Assembly (NCBI GenBank): GCA_001574975.1
Contig: KQ965806.1
Location: forward strand, 180,180 to 244,179
Length of the DNA: 64,000 nt
From: Gonapodya prolifera JEL478
Lineage: Eukaryota > Monoblepharomycota > Monoblepharidomycetes > Monoblepharidales > Gonapodyaceae
Direction of reading: 5' to 3'
In this document: positions 32,102-43,627 of the stretch, in pieces
Position numbering within the stretch: position 1 is the stretch's first letter
Layout of the letters: each line of letters opens with the position of its first letter
Notes under the pieces: generated by a model
Databases searched by the model: none
What the model was told of the DNA's origin: nothing
What the model saw: the letters and a program-made list of their open reading frames with translations, nothing else
Translations under genes and position numbers: made by a program

Positions 32102-35040
32102 ATGGAAGTTCTCGATAGCCGGATGCAATGGACCCTGCATTCGGACATGGAATCGCTCGCTGGGTGAGTTTGAGTCGGGGCGTTTGAGGGCCTACGGTGG
32201 ATGTTCCGGATCGGCGGCTTTGTCAACCCGCTGCGTCCGCGATGGCGACACCACTGGCACGAATTGACAATCAACGCATTGGATGTGTACTGGATATCGC
32301 TCGCCGCCGCGATCCGGCCATGAGTGGTGTTGCTCCCTCGGTCCGTGGCGGAGAGCTGAGTCATTCCACGCCTCAAGTGCAAATTGGAAACTTCACATCG
32401 GGGGTTCGATTTTACAAGATTCATATTAATATACGCGTTGTTTCAGTGACGGGATCTCGGAGGATGCGCAGTCTTCGTGCGGAGAATCGACCGACTGTTC
32501 CTCCTCCACGGCCGACGCAAGCCTCACTCCCACCGACATCGACGCCGGCATGGACGATGCATTCTGTCGGGACTTTTCGTGTTGCGGAATGAGTCTGGCG
32601 AGCCTGCACGATCTGGTGCAACATTGCGAGGAGTTCCACGGCGGTGCATTTCCCGAGGAACAAGAGGATGAAGCCACTACGCCACTCGCAGCGGGCCTCT
32701 TGGACGTCGACCCCGGTGCAGTCGCTGCTGCTATCAATGCACCTTCTCTCTTCGGTCTTCCTATCCCCTCGATCACGGTGCCTGCCGACCCGGTTGACTC
32801 AGCAATTAATGTGCCCTTCTGTGTCACACCGGAGACAACTCCGAAACTTGTTCCCTCAGACGACGTGGCTGTCAAAGCTGAACCAGACCTAGTCTCCCAG
32901 TCTGTGCTCTCGCCGGGACGTGCTTCTCCTCTTCCGACACCGCCACCGGAATCACTCGACATGCTGATGTTTTCTCGCCCAAAATCAACCTCATCGCTGT
33001 TTACACCCAGTCGATCGATCTTCCCCGTGCTCAAATCGGACCCCGTTCTGTGCGCTGGACCCGTGGCTCCAGAGTCGATCCGCTCCATCACACCGATCGA
33101 AAGTACAAGCACCCCGGACCTCGCACAACCTTCCCCTCGCACAACCCCCCTCCCTACCGACCTCATCTCCACCCTCACTCTCACCCCCTTCCCGACTCTC
33201 CCCTCACCTCCCCCGACCCCCTCCGTCCCCGCCGACCCCCAACTCCTCGCCCGCCTCCTTGCAGCGCTCAACGATCCCGTCGCCTTTGTGAGCATCCTCG
33301 CCTCCCAGATCGCAGCAGCCATCGCAGCCAATGGCGCCGCCAACGCCTTGTCGGAAACAAGTGCGATGCCCTCCTCGGCGTCCATAGAAGCTGCCGCCGC
33401 CGCCGCAGTCGCAGCAGCTGGACTCTCAGCGGCAGCCCTCGCGGGTGGCTTGGGGTGTATGGCGGCGTCAGTCGTTGGAGCTGTCGGTTCGGATGGATCA
33501 GCCTTGTCGAGCGATCTTACCGAACCGACTTGTGTACGAATGGACGAGATTTGCGAGGACCTGGGATGCTCGAGTTGGAGGAAACGGTCCGGCCAGTCTG
33601 CCAAGAGATCCCTCTCCCCCATTCCCGAGGATCTCCCCGTCGACGGCCTGGACGGCGACCTCGACGACTCCTCAGCCGACGAATCCGCCACCGAAGAACC
33701 CGTGCTTTCCTCTCGACCCACGAAACGCGCTCGCCCCTCGACGCGCACGTTGTTGATCAACTCTTCTGACTCGACGACTGCCCCTGCTCGTTGCCCTCCT
33801 CGACCTCCTCAGACGCCCAAGGACCGCGAGATGGAATTGGCGAGGAAAAGGGAGAGGGAACGCCGAAGAAGGGAAGAGAAGAGGAGGGTTGAGGAGCAGA
33901 GACGGGCAGCGAGGAGTAAGGTTGGTGAATTCGCGTGGCTCTGAGTTGGGATTGGCATACTCACACTTCAAATCGATTCCACAGCACACCGCAGCTGCCG
34001 CAGCCGCTCGAGCCGCCGCGCAGGCAGAAGCCGCTGCACGAGCCGCAGCCGAGGCCGCCATGTCGTCGTCGGCGGCCATCGTGTCTGAAATGCCAATTGA
34101 GGATATTGCAATGGGAGAATCGGTGGCCAATATGTTCCCTCTCGCAGCCAATCCCGCTCTGCCTCCAGTTGGTGAAAGTGCTGAAACTGATACCGTTGTG
34201 GACCGGACCTCGCCTGTGGAGACTAAATCCGAGGACGGCGACGTACCCATCAAGTTGGAGTCACCCGCCACACCTTCCCCCGAAACACCACCGCCCGTCC
34301 TGGAAGTGAAACCCAAAGTCGCGACCTCGTTACCGAAGTCAGGCCCCCGGGCTCTCACACTGAGGCTTCCCGCCCGCCCGGCCAGCCCTGTCCTTAAAGT
34401 GTCTAGGAGCGCGATCTCTTCCCGCGTCGTCGCCTCGCCAACTGCGACTGAAGCGTCTTCGGACGACGCGAGCAGCACGATTGGAACGGACTGCGGGGAG
34501 GAGTCCATGCGCATGGCGGGAGCTCTGCTCATTGGAAGATCGCCGTCTGTGGCGTCGGCGGCTAGTGGGGCGTCGGGTGATGTGAAGGAGAAACGGTCGT
34601 ACGTATGCTCGGTCAAGGGGTGTGGGAAGAGCTATAAGAACGCGAACGGCTTGAAGTACCATGAGCAGGTGGGTACTAATAACCGACGACTGGACTGTTG
34701 CATCCGAACTGATCTGACGACTTTTTCCTGACAGCACGGCCATTTCACTGATACGGGCGATCCGACGCTCAACGCCATCATCAACAAACCTTACTTGTGC
34801 GCTATCCCCGAATGTGGGAAACGGTACAAGAATCCGAACGGTCTCAAGTACCACATTGAGCATGGTGAGCTGACATCGAAATAGGTTCATTCTCGAGTAA
34901 GACTCATTTTTTTTTGTGTCTCTGGCGTAGCTCACTCAAGCCTCATAGCCAACATTTTGGGTGAGAGCCTTGGCGCCACAAGTCAGACCACCAAGTCGAC
35001 TGGCGCTCCACCCTCGACTCGCCCTTTGACGAACAACTAG
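32102..35040 (+). CDS. SFP1-like C2H2 zinc-finger protein
   Basis: The order is that of the Sfp1 family (split C2H2 fingers in ribosome-biogenesis/cell-size regulators). A first exon 'MEVLDSRMQWTLHSDME' ends at a GTGAGT near 32164. An exon near 32330-32400 has 'LSHSTPQVQIGNFTSG'. The large exon from about 32460 carries 'CCGMSLASLHDLVQHCEEFH', a degenerate first finger, followed by long Pro/Ser/Ala-rich linkers and 'RKREREERRREEKRRVEEQ'-type basic helices (about 33840-33915). After an intron at about 33920-33985 an Ala-rich helix follows. The last two fingers are 'YVCSVKGCGKSYKNANGLKYHEQ' and, after an intron ending near 34734, 'YLCAIPECGKRYKNPNGLKYHIEHAH', ending at 35038-35040. The exon 2/3 junction near 32404-32470 is uncertain. 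Nuclear localisation is likely. Confidence 0.75.
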
Positions 35041-35715
35041 AATACGTATCGAAACTTGGATTGCACTCGGTTCCCTGGATATCACATAACTATAGACTCG
35101 ACCGTCCTCGGCGGACTCGAGAGCACCCCACTGCGGTGCACACACGGACTGTACCATAAACTCTACGATGCCTTGACATCGCCTTTCATACTTTGCGGGT
35201 TTCCTTTTCATTTTGTGTCGCCGTGTAATTTTCGGTTGTTTGACACTTGTTTTTCGGGGTATCACGTTCGGGAAAAAGTCGTTTTACTCATTTGTCTTGC
35301 TATATAGAATTTGACAACAATAACACGAAAAGAATTCAAACTAGTGGTCTTTGCAGCGCCTGACAGCAAGCGGCGGTTATGCGTTCGGCATTTCAAAATA
35401 GGGCAATATTCAGCACTACCGACTTCCACGCCATTCACATATTACCATACCCAGCACATATTCGGCAGCATCTAAATACTATTTTTTCGCTGTTGCTGTA
35501 TCCCAGCCAGACGCCCTTTTCACAAGGTTTCTCGGTACTGCTCACGAAGCTTTACTGTTCCGCCGGGTGCCGTGTGACCAACAGCATCGATGTCCGTCTT
35601 GAAAGCAAAGTTAAAGCAATGCCAAAGGTCGCCAGTTATAATCTTCTCACCTGCAATTCCTCCAGTACATACCAGTGGATACGATTCTTGATGGGAAACT
35701 CAAGGCATTTTTCCC
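35041..35715. other. intergenic, nothing recognised
   Basis: This stretch is AT-rich relative to the flanking genes. It holds no conserved frame and separates the convergent SFP1-like gene and the SDR relic. Confidence 0.4.
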
Positions 35716-36648
35716 CTAAGGATCGTTGATCCAGGCCTTCCAAGCAAAATCTGCAATGTCATTTGGTTCGATGACTCTGAAGATTTTATGAAGGACCCGG
35801 AGGCGCGTGTGACGCCGCCGACGCTGGTAGGACTGGTTAATTAAAAAATGGGTTATCATATGTGAGACACGATAGTGAAGTGTATGATTTCGAGACATAC
35901 TAGGTGTAGATCAACCCTGGAATGACGTCGGCCGCCCTCAGGCCCCAACCGATCCAAGCTCGAGAGAAAGAGCCTCTGTGAGCCCGTTGATAGCATGTTT
36001 TGTGGCAGAATAAGTAGCAACACCGGGAAGTCCGTACTACAGAAAAATGTTGCAAGAATGAAGTACCAAAGTGTGCTTTTGGTAGGTTATCACCATTGCG
36101 CTCGCTGAACTGGTAGAAAAACCTAGACCTCCCGCTGTCTCCTTCATGAGTTCAGAGGAGCAGCATACGGTGGTCATAACACCCAGAAGGTTGACATTGA
36201 GGACTTCAAGATGCTCTTCCCATAGTTGCTCAATGGAAAGTCCTCCTCTCCCAATTCCAGCATTAGCGAAGACCACATCCAGGACGGCCGTTGCGGATCC
36301 ACACCGAGATGGTAAAACAGTACGAAGCGTGGATATGAGCGATTCAAAAGCTGGTTTGTTCGAGACTGACAGCTGAGCAGTATGTACATTTGGTTCGCCG
36401 AGATCTTTCTGAAGCGTTTTGAGACCTGGGCGAACGCGGCCTGTTCGAGGATCTGTGGTGGGTTCCTCAAGAGTATCTACTGAAACGACGAGCCACCCTC
36501 CATGAAGAGGTTTCCGCGTCCAGACTTTTGACTGAACGTTCACGATTAGAGGCCGCAATAAAACCGACCGACCTTTCGAGGCGAAAATATTTTCGTTTTC
36601 GATTGACAATTCGATGCGGTGCGGTGATGCCCCTGCCAAGTGCCGCAA
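35716..36648 (-). pseudogene. Short-chain dehydrogenase/reductase (SDR), truncated and frameshifted
   Basis: The minus strand shows the middle and end of a classical SDR: 'GGWLVVSVDTLEE' (second strand), 'LDVVFANAGIG' (NAG motif), 'LEVLNVNLLGVMTTV' (active-site Asn region), then 'GLPGVATYSATKHAINGLTEALSLEL' with the catalytic Tyr and Lys (about 35940-36020), 'AADVIPGLIYT' and a C-terminal piece 'EPNDIADFAWKAW' (about 35720-35780). The usual N-terminal TGxxxGIG dinucleotide-binding motif is absent, replaced by unrelated sequence. A one-base shift lies between 'LSLELGSVGA' and 'LRAADVIPG' near 35930, and a stop follows 'GLIYT'. I call it a pseudogene; an unseen first exon cannot be excluded for the N-terminus. 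Confidence 0.65.
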
Positions 36649-36957
36649 TTGAATGTACTCCTCCGTTATAAGAATCGCTCGGCGCCGGCCTCAGGAGTAA
36701 TGAGCGTTGAGTCTACTCTCGAAATTCCTCTGAATATTATCGGACATATATTTCGCGCAGGTGAGTGGGCGAGGGATGGATCACCGGATTTCGGACTGTG
36801 CCGAGCGGTTGGTTAACCACCCGCGCACTTGTCAGTTGCAATTACATTTCCATTTTGTTACATCTCGTGTAGGTATAGGGTGCAAGCATCTTTTTACTCC
36901 GAGAAAACTTTGATTTGAGGATGATGAAATTGGTGCCCTCCACATTGCAGATCCGAA

Positions 36958-38473
36958 ATGGAAGAGAATTCTGTTGACGTAGCTGAAGGACAAAACGTGA
37001 GGGACGTTGCAAATCCCCTTGAGAGCGAGGAATCGTTCATTTCACGGGAGTATGGGTCATCGAACGAACTGGATAGTTTCTGTTGGAATCTCCCAAAGGC
37101 AGTGAGTGAGTTAGAGCTCATAGCGTTCGACTCCCAGAAGTGTGTTTCATCTCGATCACTGCAGGAACTTCATGCGCATCGCAACGGGTTGATATCTGTC
37201 GGCGATATGCAGGACCTTGCCCAGCGCAAGGTGAAAACTCACCCACACCTGATCAATGAGCCGCTGCCGACCATCCGCCCCGACTTTGTCATCGAGGACT
37301 TCTTCCCTTTCTTTCACTTCATCTACCAGCTAACAGATGACGTGGAATCGGTCCGATACGTTGCTCGCCGGGTCTTTGCAGAGTTTGCTCGTGATGGAGT
37401 CCGATACCTGGAAATCAGGAGCACTCCACGAGATAATGCAACGTCAGGGATGTCAAAAGAAGACTACATGAGGGCGGTGGTGCATGTTATCAAGGAAGTC
37501 AGTTGTGAAGAGTTCAATTCGAATGCCGAGCCATCAGCAGTACCCAGGGAAGCCAACCTGCACCCTCCAATCACCATCCGCTTCATCCCTTCTACCGACA
37601 GTCACTCTCAGCCTGCTGATGCATTGGCCACTGTCTCTCTTGCTCTACGTCTTCTGTCGGAACCAACAATTGGCTCATACCTGGTGGGCTTGGATGTTTG
37701 TGGAGACCCAACGCGGGGCTCTGCTGACAATTTTCGAAGTTCTTTGGAGACACTGCGAGCTGCCAATCCTCCCATGAAAACGACGGTACACATTGGCGAA
37801 GTTCCGACCCAGGGCGATGAAGGGTGGGATGTGGTGACTACTATAGGACCCAATCGGATCGGACACGGTACCTACCTGCAAAAAAGGACCAAGGACTCGT
37901 TGGTTGAGCAAAAGATTCCCAGTGAGTTGGGTGGTGCTTGGCGTCATTCACCGGGGACGACGCTCTGGATCGCGCGTCCGATCGTATTTGCCAGTGGGAC
38001 AGGCGATTTATTCATCGTACTGATGTGTCCATCTTAACTGTGGTCGAGATATGCATGACGTTCAACGTGATATGCAAGGTACGTTTCCGATTGGTCATGT
38101 CATCGTATTCCCTCCATTTAGTTGACTGCGAGAATCAACTAGACCGCCCCATCGTACGTCTTCCACCACGTTCGAGAGTGGTTCGCCATCAACCACCCGG
38201 TTGTACTTTGTGTAACTGATTTTGGCATCAGCTTTCTGTCGACGAGTGTTCACGCTGATTCACCGGACTCTCACACAGTCGGACGACCCTGGCATATTTT
38301 CGTGCCCACTCTCTTATGAGTACGCTCAAGCAGCGCGAGCTTTTCGACTTGGCAAGCGGGAGCTTTTCGAGCTTTCCAGACGAGGTTTCGAGTGCGCGTT
38401 TGTGGATGAGAGAGTGAAGGAGGGACTCCGAGAGTATTGGAATCAATGGGCAAAGGGGCAAGGGCTAATATAA
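36958..38473 (+). CDS. Adenosine deaminase-like protein (ADAL/MAPDA type)
   Basis: This metal-dependent amidohydrolase family deaminates N6-substituted AMP or adenosine. The first intron (37102-37164) removed joins 'FCWNLPKA' to '[11 protein letters not shown]', the N-terminal HxH metal site (usual HAHLNGS; here Arg replaces Leu). Next come '[17 protein letters not shown]', '[14 protein letters not shown]', '[11 protein letters not shown]' (His/Glu pair) and '[12 protein letters not shown]'. Downstream exons give '[11 protein letters not shown]', '[20 protein letters not shown]' and, after an intron from about 38209 to 38278, '[19 protein letters not shown]', corresponding to 'CTDDxGVF', then a regular C-terminus 'YWNQWAKG'. 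The junction between 'EQKIP' (37920) and 'EICMTF' (38046) has a GTGAGT donor but no obvious in-phase acceptor, so it is unresolved and may reflect an error or an odd splice site. Confidence 0.82.
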
Positions 38474-38664
38474 TCTTTTGTAAAGTACAGAGTTTGGTGA
38501 CTATTCGTTGTACCTTCAGGTCATATAACACCTCTTGCGCTCAAATTTTCTGGAGGACAGCGCATCAACGACTGCACTTCCGCACTCTCGCTGCCACGAC
38601 CTCTCGTCCGATTCGTATCGTCTCTTTCCGCGAGATTACCTCAAACACGAATCACCGTGACGAA

Positions 38665-41311
38665 ATGACCTTCCCCACGGCATCATCGACTCCGCACACA
38701 GCCCTTACGATCGCTGGCTCAGATTCAGGAGGCGGCGCGGGCATTCAGGCCGATTTGAAGACCTTCACTGCTCTGGGAGTTTATGGAGGGTCTGTCATAA
38801 CCGCTGTCACCGCTCAGAACACTTTAGGTGTCCAAGGTGTACATGAAGTACCTTCTTCGTTTGTGGAGGAGCAACTAAGAAGTGTGCTTGGGTCTCGTGA
38901 AGGTGAATCAGAGGGTTCTCGAGACGTGATGTTGTGGGGAGCAATAAAAACAGGTACGTAGGACACCGACGGGACGGATTTCGTGGGGGTAGCATTTCGG
39001 ATTTTCTTCTCGTTGGCTGTGCTGTATGAGTATCTTTTCTGGTTTCAGTTACATGGATTGGCGCCAAAGGAGTTCGCAATAACGCCGCGGCGACATTTCG
39101 CGACTTGAATTTCTGAGATTTATACAAATATAAACAAGCGGAGATCATGCATTTGTTTGCCGGTTCCTCTGATAGACATCTTCCTGACTTGAAGTTGTAT
39201 CCCCTTGACGTACAGGCATGCTCTCCTCCGCCCCCATCATCAACTCCATCACCTCTTTCTTCGAGCACCGCTACCCCGACGGCCGCCCGCCGAACTATGT
39301 CCTGGATCCCGTGATGGTGTCTACATCTGGCCACGTACTGCTTGCCGAAGACGCTGTACAGCTCATGGTGAACGAGCTCGTGCCGAGAGCGACGGTGGTC
39401 ACCCCGAATATTCCAGAGGCAGAAGTCATGCTGCGGTGGATTAAGAAAAAGGTCGCTCCGGAAGTAAAGTCGGCAGTGACTGCAGTGGAGACAGGGACGA
39501 CGGCCCAGTCTGCCACCACACCAACCTCCATCACCTCTCTCAGTGACATGATTGATTCCGCTCGTGTGCTATCCCAACTTGGACCCGCAGTCCTCGTCAA
39601 AGGAGGACACCGAGCGTGTTCTGCAGCTGAACTTTTTGAGGTTTTGGGGAGTGAGACCGTCCAGGGTGAGTCACCAGAGGACGAGTGGAAGCACTTCTCG
39701 GGAGGATGGTTGCGAATGGACTCCTCCATCTCTCGTCATTTGATCGGCAATCAGCAGCATTTGGCGGTGGACGTTCTGTATTTGCCCCCGACGCTCAAGG
39801 TTTCTGGTGGCATACCTCAGTCGAATGGTTCACGAGGAGGTGACGTTTACCTCTTCGTCAAGCCGTACCTCCACGGTCAGAACTTTCATGGGACGGGATG
39901 TACCCTTTCCGCTGCGATTACTGCTAGTCTTGCGAAGGACGCGTCAAGTGAGAAAACTGCACTCTTGTCACCTTTTCGTTTTCATGTAATTTGATGTCGC
40001 TCGATCGTTCCAACGAAAGTCCCATCCGCAGTCGCCTCTGCAAGAAACTATCTTCACGCCGCAATAGAACAAGCCATACCCGTCGGAAAGGGCATTCCAT
40101 CACTTTGCCACTTCCACCCAGTCTCAAGTGCGCTTGTGGGACCACCTCTGCCGTCGAGACCCACCACGCCCCCGACAGCTGTTCTCTGCCCCAGAGTACC
40201 ACCACCTCTGCCGCCTCGCGAGACAACACCAATGCGATTCTCTGACTTTTTGATTTCGACCTGTCCGGACGTGTGGGAGCTGTTCACGCTAACGCATCCC
40301 TTTGTGCGAGGGATCGGAGATGGCACACTTGACCCCGAAAAGTTTCGCTTCTTTATTCAACAGGTAAATACGCTCGTGTATTTGCCTCGATCTTTGCTGG
40401 GACGCGATTTCCTGAAGTTGACGCTTTGGCTCGGTGATCCAGGATTACCTCTTCCTCACCCACTACGCCCGATGCTGGAGCTTGGTCGCCTTCAAGGAAA
40501 GGTCTGCCGAGAGTATCGAAAAGGCATCCATGATGGCGCAGGCGATGGCGGCGGAGCAAAAGCTGCATATTCAGGTGGGGATACCGCGAGTTTGTAACTT
40601 GGATTCACTCGAGCTAATGTGTGTGTTTCTCTGATTCCACCACTGTTTGTGTGATGGCATTACTTGCGTGATTGAATGATCGGGACATTTAAGTTTTGCG
40701 AAGAGTGGAGAGTCACTCGCGCCGAGCTCGAATCGACGCGGGAAGCAACCGCCAATGTAGCGTACACGCGATATGTATGTGAGAAAGGTTCGTAAGGGGG
40801 AACCGCGCCTCCTTGTTTCAAAGGGTGTTTTTGTTTCGCCATGGAGCTGTAACGTGCACCGTGTTCCCTCACCCTAGGAATCTCGGGCGACCTTCTCGAC
40901 CTTCGTACAGCACTCCTCCCCTGTGTGCTAGGATACGCGGTGATTGGAACGTTTTTGTTGCAGGAGACGAGAATTGCATCTGAAAAGGGAAAGGGCAAAG
41001 TAAATCCTTACGCGAAGTGGATTGAAACGTACGGCGGAGAAGAGTATCAGAGCGTAGCGCAGGAGGCAAGAGGTTAGTGTCTCTGTATTTTACACCGCAG
41101 CTTGTTCCATTTCTCTTTACCGGCCGGGATTTTTGAAGATGCCGTTGATCAATTGTTCCCCATTCTTCTTCCGGGGGTATCACTTGCCGCGTTTGGATCC
41201 GGTCTCTTAGATACGCTCCCAGAGCGACTCCGTGAGCTGTGTGAGGTCTTCCGACAAGCAACGGCCCTTGAGGTAGGATTCTGGAACATGTCTTGGGAGC
41301 GGAGAGAGTGA
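38665..41311 (+). CDS. THI20: Hydroxymethylpyrimidine/phosphomethylpyrimidine kinase fused to TenA-like thiaminase II (THI20 type)
   Basis: This bifunctional thiamine enzyme has an N-terminal ThiD kinase that phosphorylates HMP and HMP-P, and a C-terminal TenA domain that salvages degraded thiamine. Exon 1 has '[21 protein letters not shown]' and '[14 protein letters not shown]'. Intron 38954-39215 joins 'AIKT' to '[12 protein letters not shown]'. Then come '[15 protein letters not shown]', '[12 protein letters not shown]', 'AVLVKGGH' and '[17 protein letters not shown]' (anion hole and ATP loop). After an intron 39948-40031, '[18 protein letters not shown]' ends the kinase. The TenA part has '[27 protein letters not shown]', '[12 protein letters not shown]', '[13 protein letters not shown]', '[12 protein letters not shown]' and '[15 protein letters not shown]', ending 'GFWNMSW'. 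About six introns. It contains a Thr/Ser-rich loop (about 39480-39530). The fusion is typical of fungi. Confidence 0.92.
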
Positions 41312-43627
41312 TTTTGTTTCTGAGATGGGAGCGACGTTCACTATCTTGAGACTTTGTACATGCAGGCTGTCGCACCGTGATAAGGGGCGTTGCAAATAAA
41401 AAGGGGAGACGTAGCACGATACACGGTGTGAATAATGATTATTGCTCTGCCGGCGACAAGATTTCCTTCGCCAACGCTTTTGCAGTTGCATATGTGGGCA
41501 ATGATCTGGAGGCCATTACCATCATTGTCACACCCAGTTTTGCCTGCCCACGACTCATGTGTTGTGATGAAGAAATGCATCTGCAGACACTAAGTGCATC
41601 ACAGACAACTTTACTCCTTTGCAATCAGCTGTTTCCCTGTGGTACTAGTACCAAGGTGGATATTCAATAGGCAATGACATCAGAAACCCCAACTGTGACC
41701 ATCCAAAGATGTTAAACAGACTTTTGTGGCCCACAGGATGGCATTTGCAACAGGCAAATTGTTAAGTGAACAAAGTTCAGTGTGACATTTCAGGCATGGC
41801 AATTGGTGCAACTTGTGTGACAACAGTTTTCTTCCACATCCAAGAAATTTTGGTTCATACAAACAATTGAGAAAAAGCAACCTGTGATTTGACATTTGCA
41901 AGGGGCTTGGGCAAGCCCCATTGCAAGTTGCTGTGGCGAAGCTCCTTTGGCACCCAGCTTCATCAACACTGGAAGCATAGGGACTTCACCCTTGTAAAGA
42001 AAAGCATAAACTAGAATCTTGCAATTAATAACCAAATGTAAAAGGCTACAAAATAAGTTCTGACTTTGATCCTCAATCTTGTCTCGCTCATCTCCTCGGT
42101 CACTTGGTGTGACCTCTCAGCACTTGGCTCCCTCTCATACTTGTCTCTTGCACACTGGTTGTGTGCCTTGGCAACTCTTGGTAACCCCAGCCTGCACCCC
42201 CTAACACCTTTACATGCATGAACAAAACCAAGAAGGAAACAGAAGAATCTGATACAACCTGTCCAGTGAGCGAAAAACGCTTTGGACACTTGTAATTCAA
42301 GGAGGAGTCAATTGGCATAGCTTATGTAAGAAACTGGGTTTTCTTCCACAATGATTCTTAACTAAGCCCATAACAGGGCTGACATCACTACATGCTATCT
42401 ATTAGACAAAGTACTCCTATGCAATGTGCTCACACTCTGTCCAAGTTGTAACCCATATTGCACACCTTTTAACAGCTCCAAATACAGACAGGTATTTCTC
42501 GGAAAGAAAAATTTGGTATTTGGTATTTGGTATTCGGTTCGGGTCCAGAAAGTGAGATTCAGTATTTGGAGGTGGTGTTTTTGAATCTTGCACTTGTTTC
42601 GTCCGGATTCAGTTCGGCATGGCGCGAGATCCAGCAGTGACTTAGATGTGGGCGTTCAGTTGTTGCGGATTTGCGCCCGACCCTGTCGTTCGCGAGTGTT
42701 TATGGTTTTGGTTCGGGCACTGAGCAGGAGGCAGAGCAATTTATTTGTTGGAACCTGTCAAGTGAACGCAGACGGTAAAGATCGGCGACGCAATTCAGGG
42801 CGAGTCGGTTGTGACGACCGTAGTGGGGACTAGAAATACTTTTTGGCACGTGGATAAAAGTAAAAGCAAAAAGCTCAGCACGATCTATTTAACCCGATTG
42901 GGATAAATACGGGACACCGAGCAACTTGTTGTGGGTGCGGCCTCGAGGCACCGGAGGAAGAAGGGCGGGAGGTGTGGACACCTCGTGCCGTGGGGTTTTT
43001 GACAGATTGTGGCGCGATTGGACACCGGAGCGAGAGGGCGAACGCTGGTGAGTTGGCGGGAGAAAGGGAATGAGCGTATGCCCCGATTTGGAAAATAAGG
43101 GAAGGGAGGGAGAGGGCGCGAGATGGCGCGTGTTTTGGGTGGGCGAGGTGTCGATCACGCGTGGGAGAGACAGAGCGCGCGCAGAGACACGGGAAAAAGA
43201 AGAGACAGCGCAGAGAGAGAGCGGATTGGCTGCTGCTGCGCGTGCGGATTTCGCGCGGATTTCACGGGTTAGGGCGGAGTTAGTGACGAAGAGCGGAACG
43301 TTGAGCAGACACGGGAGAAGCGCGAATCGAGGCGGAGACACAGCAAGGAAGAGGTAGAAGAAGAGCGCGAAGAGGGAGAAACCAGAGAGAAAAGAAGTCG
43401 GCACGCTGGGTTCTGTGCTGTCTGTTGTGAGCGTCGTGGCGGGCGGAGAGCGATACCCAGGATACCCGGACAAGGGCAGCGAGAGTGGGAGAGGCAGCAG
43501 AGCAGACAGCGAGAGAGAGAGGAGAGAAGCCGAGGACGCGGACAGGGAGCAGACGGACGATAGCGACATCTCACACAAGGCATCAAACACAGACACCGAC
43601 ACCGCACGCGTAGGTACAGCACGAGCC
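41312..43627. other. AT-rich island and kinase 5' region, no gene seen
   Basis: The part 41380-42560 is clearly richer in A+T than its neighbours and lacks conserved coding signal; minus-strand frames at 41790-42035 and 42011-42289 are unrecognised. It includes an imperfect hairpin around 41896-41925 and a short tandem TTTGGTA run near 42510-42540. From 42850 on the sequence becomes purine- and GC-rich and is probably leader/promoter of the kinase gene at 43628. An open frame continues upstream of that start but reads as Arg/Ser/Glu-rich low complexity. Confidence 0.45.
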
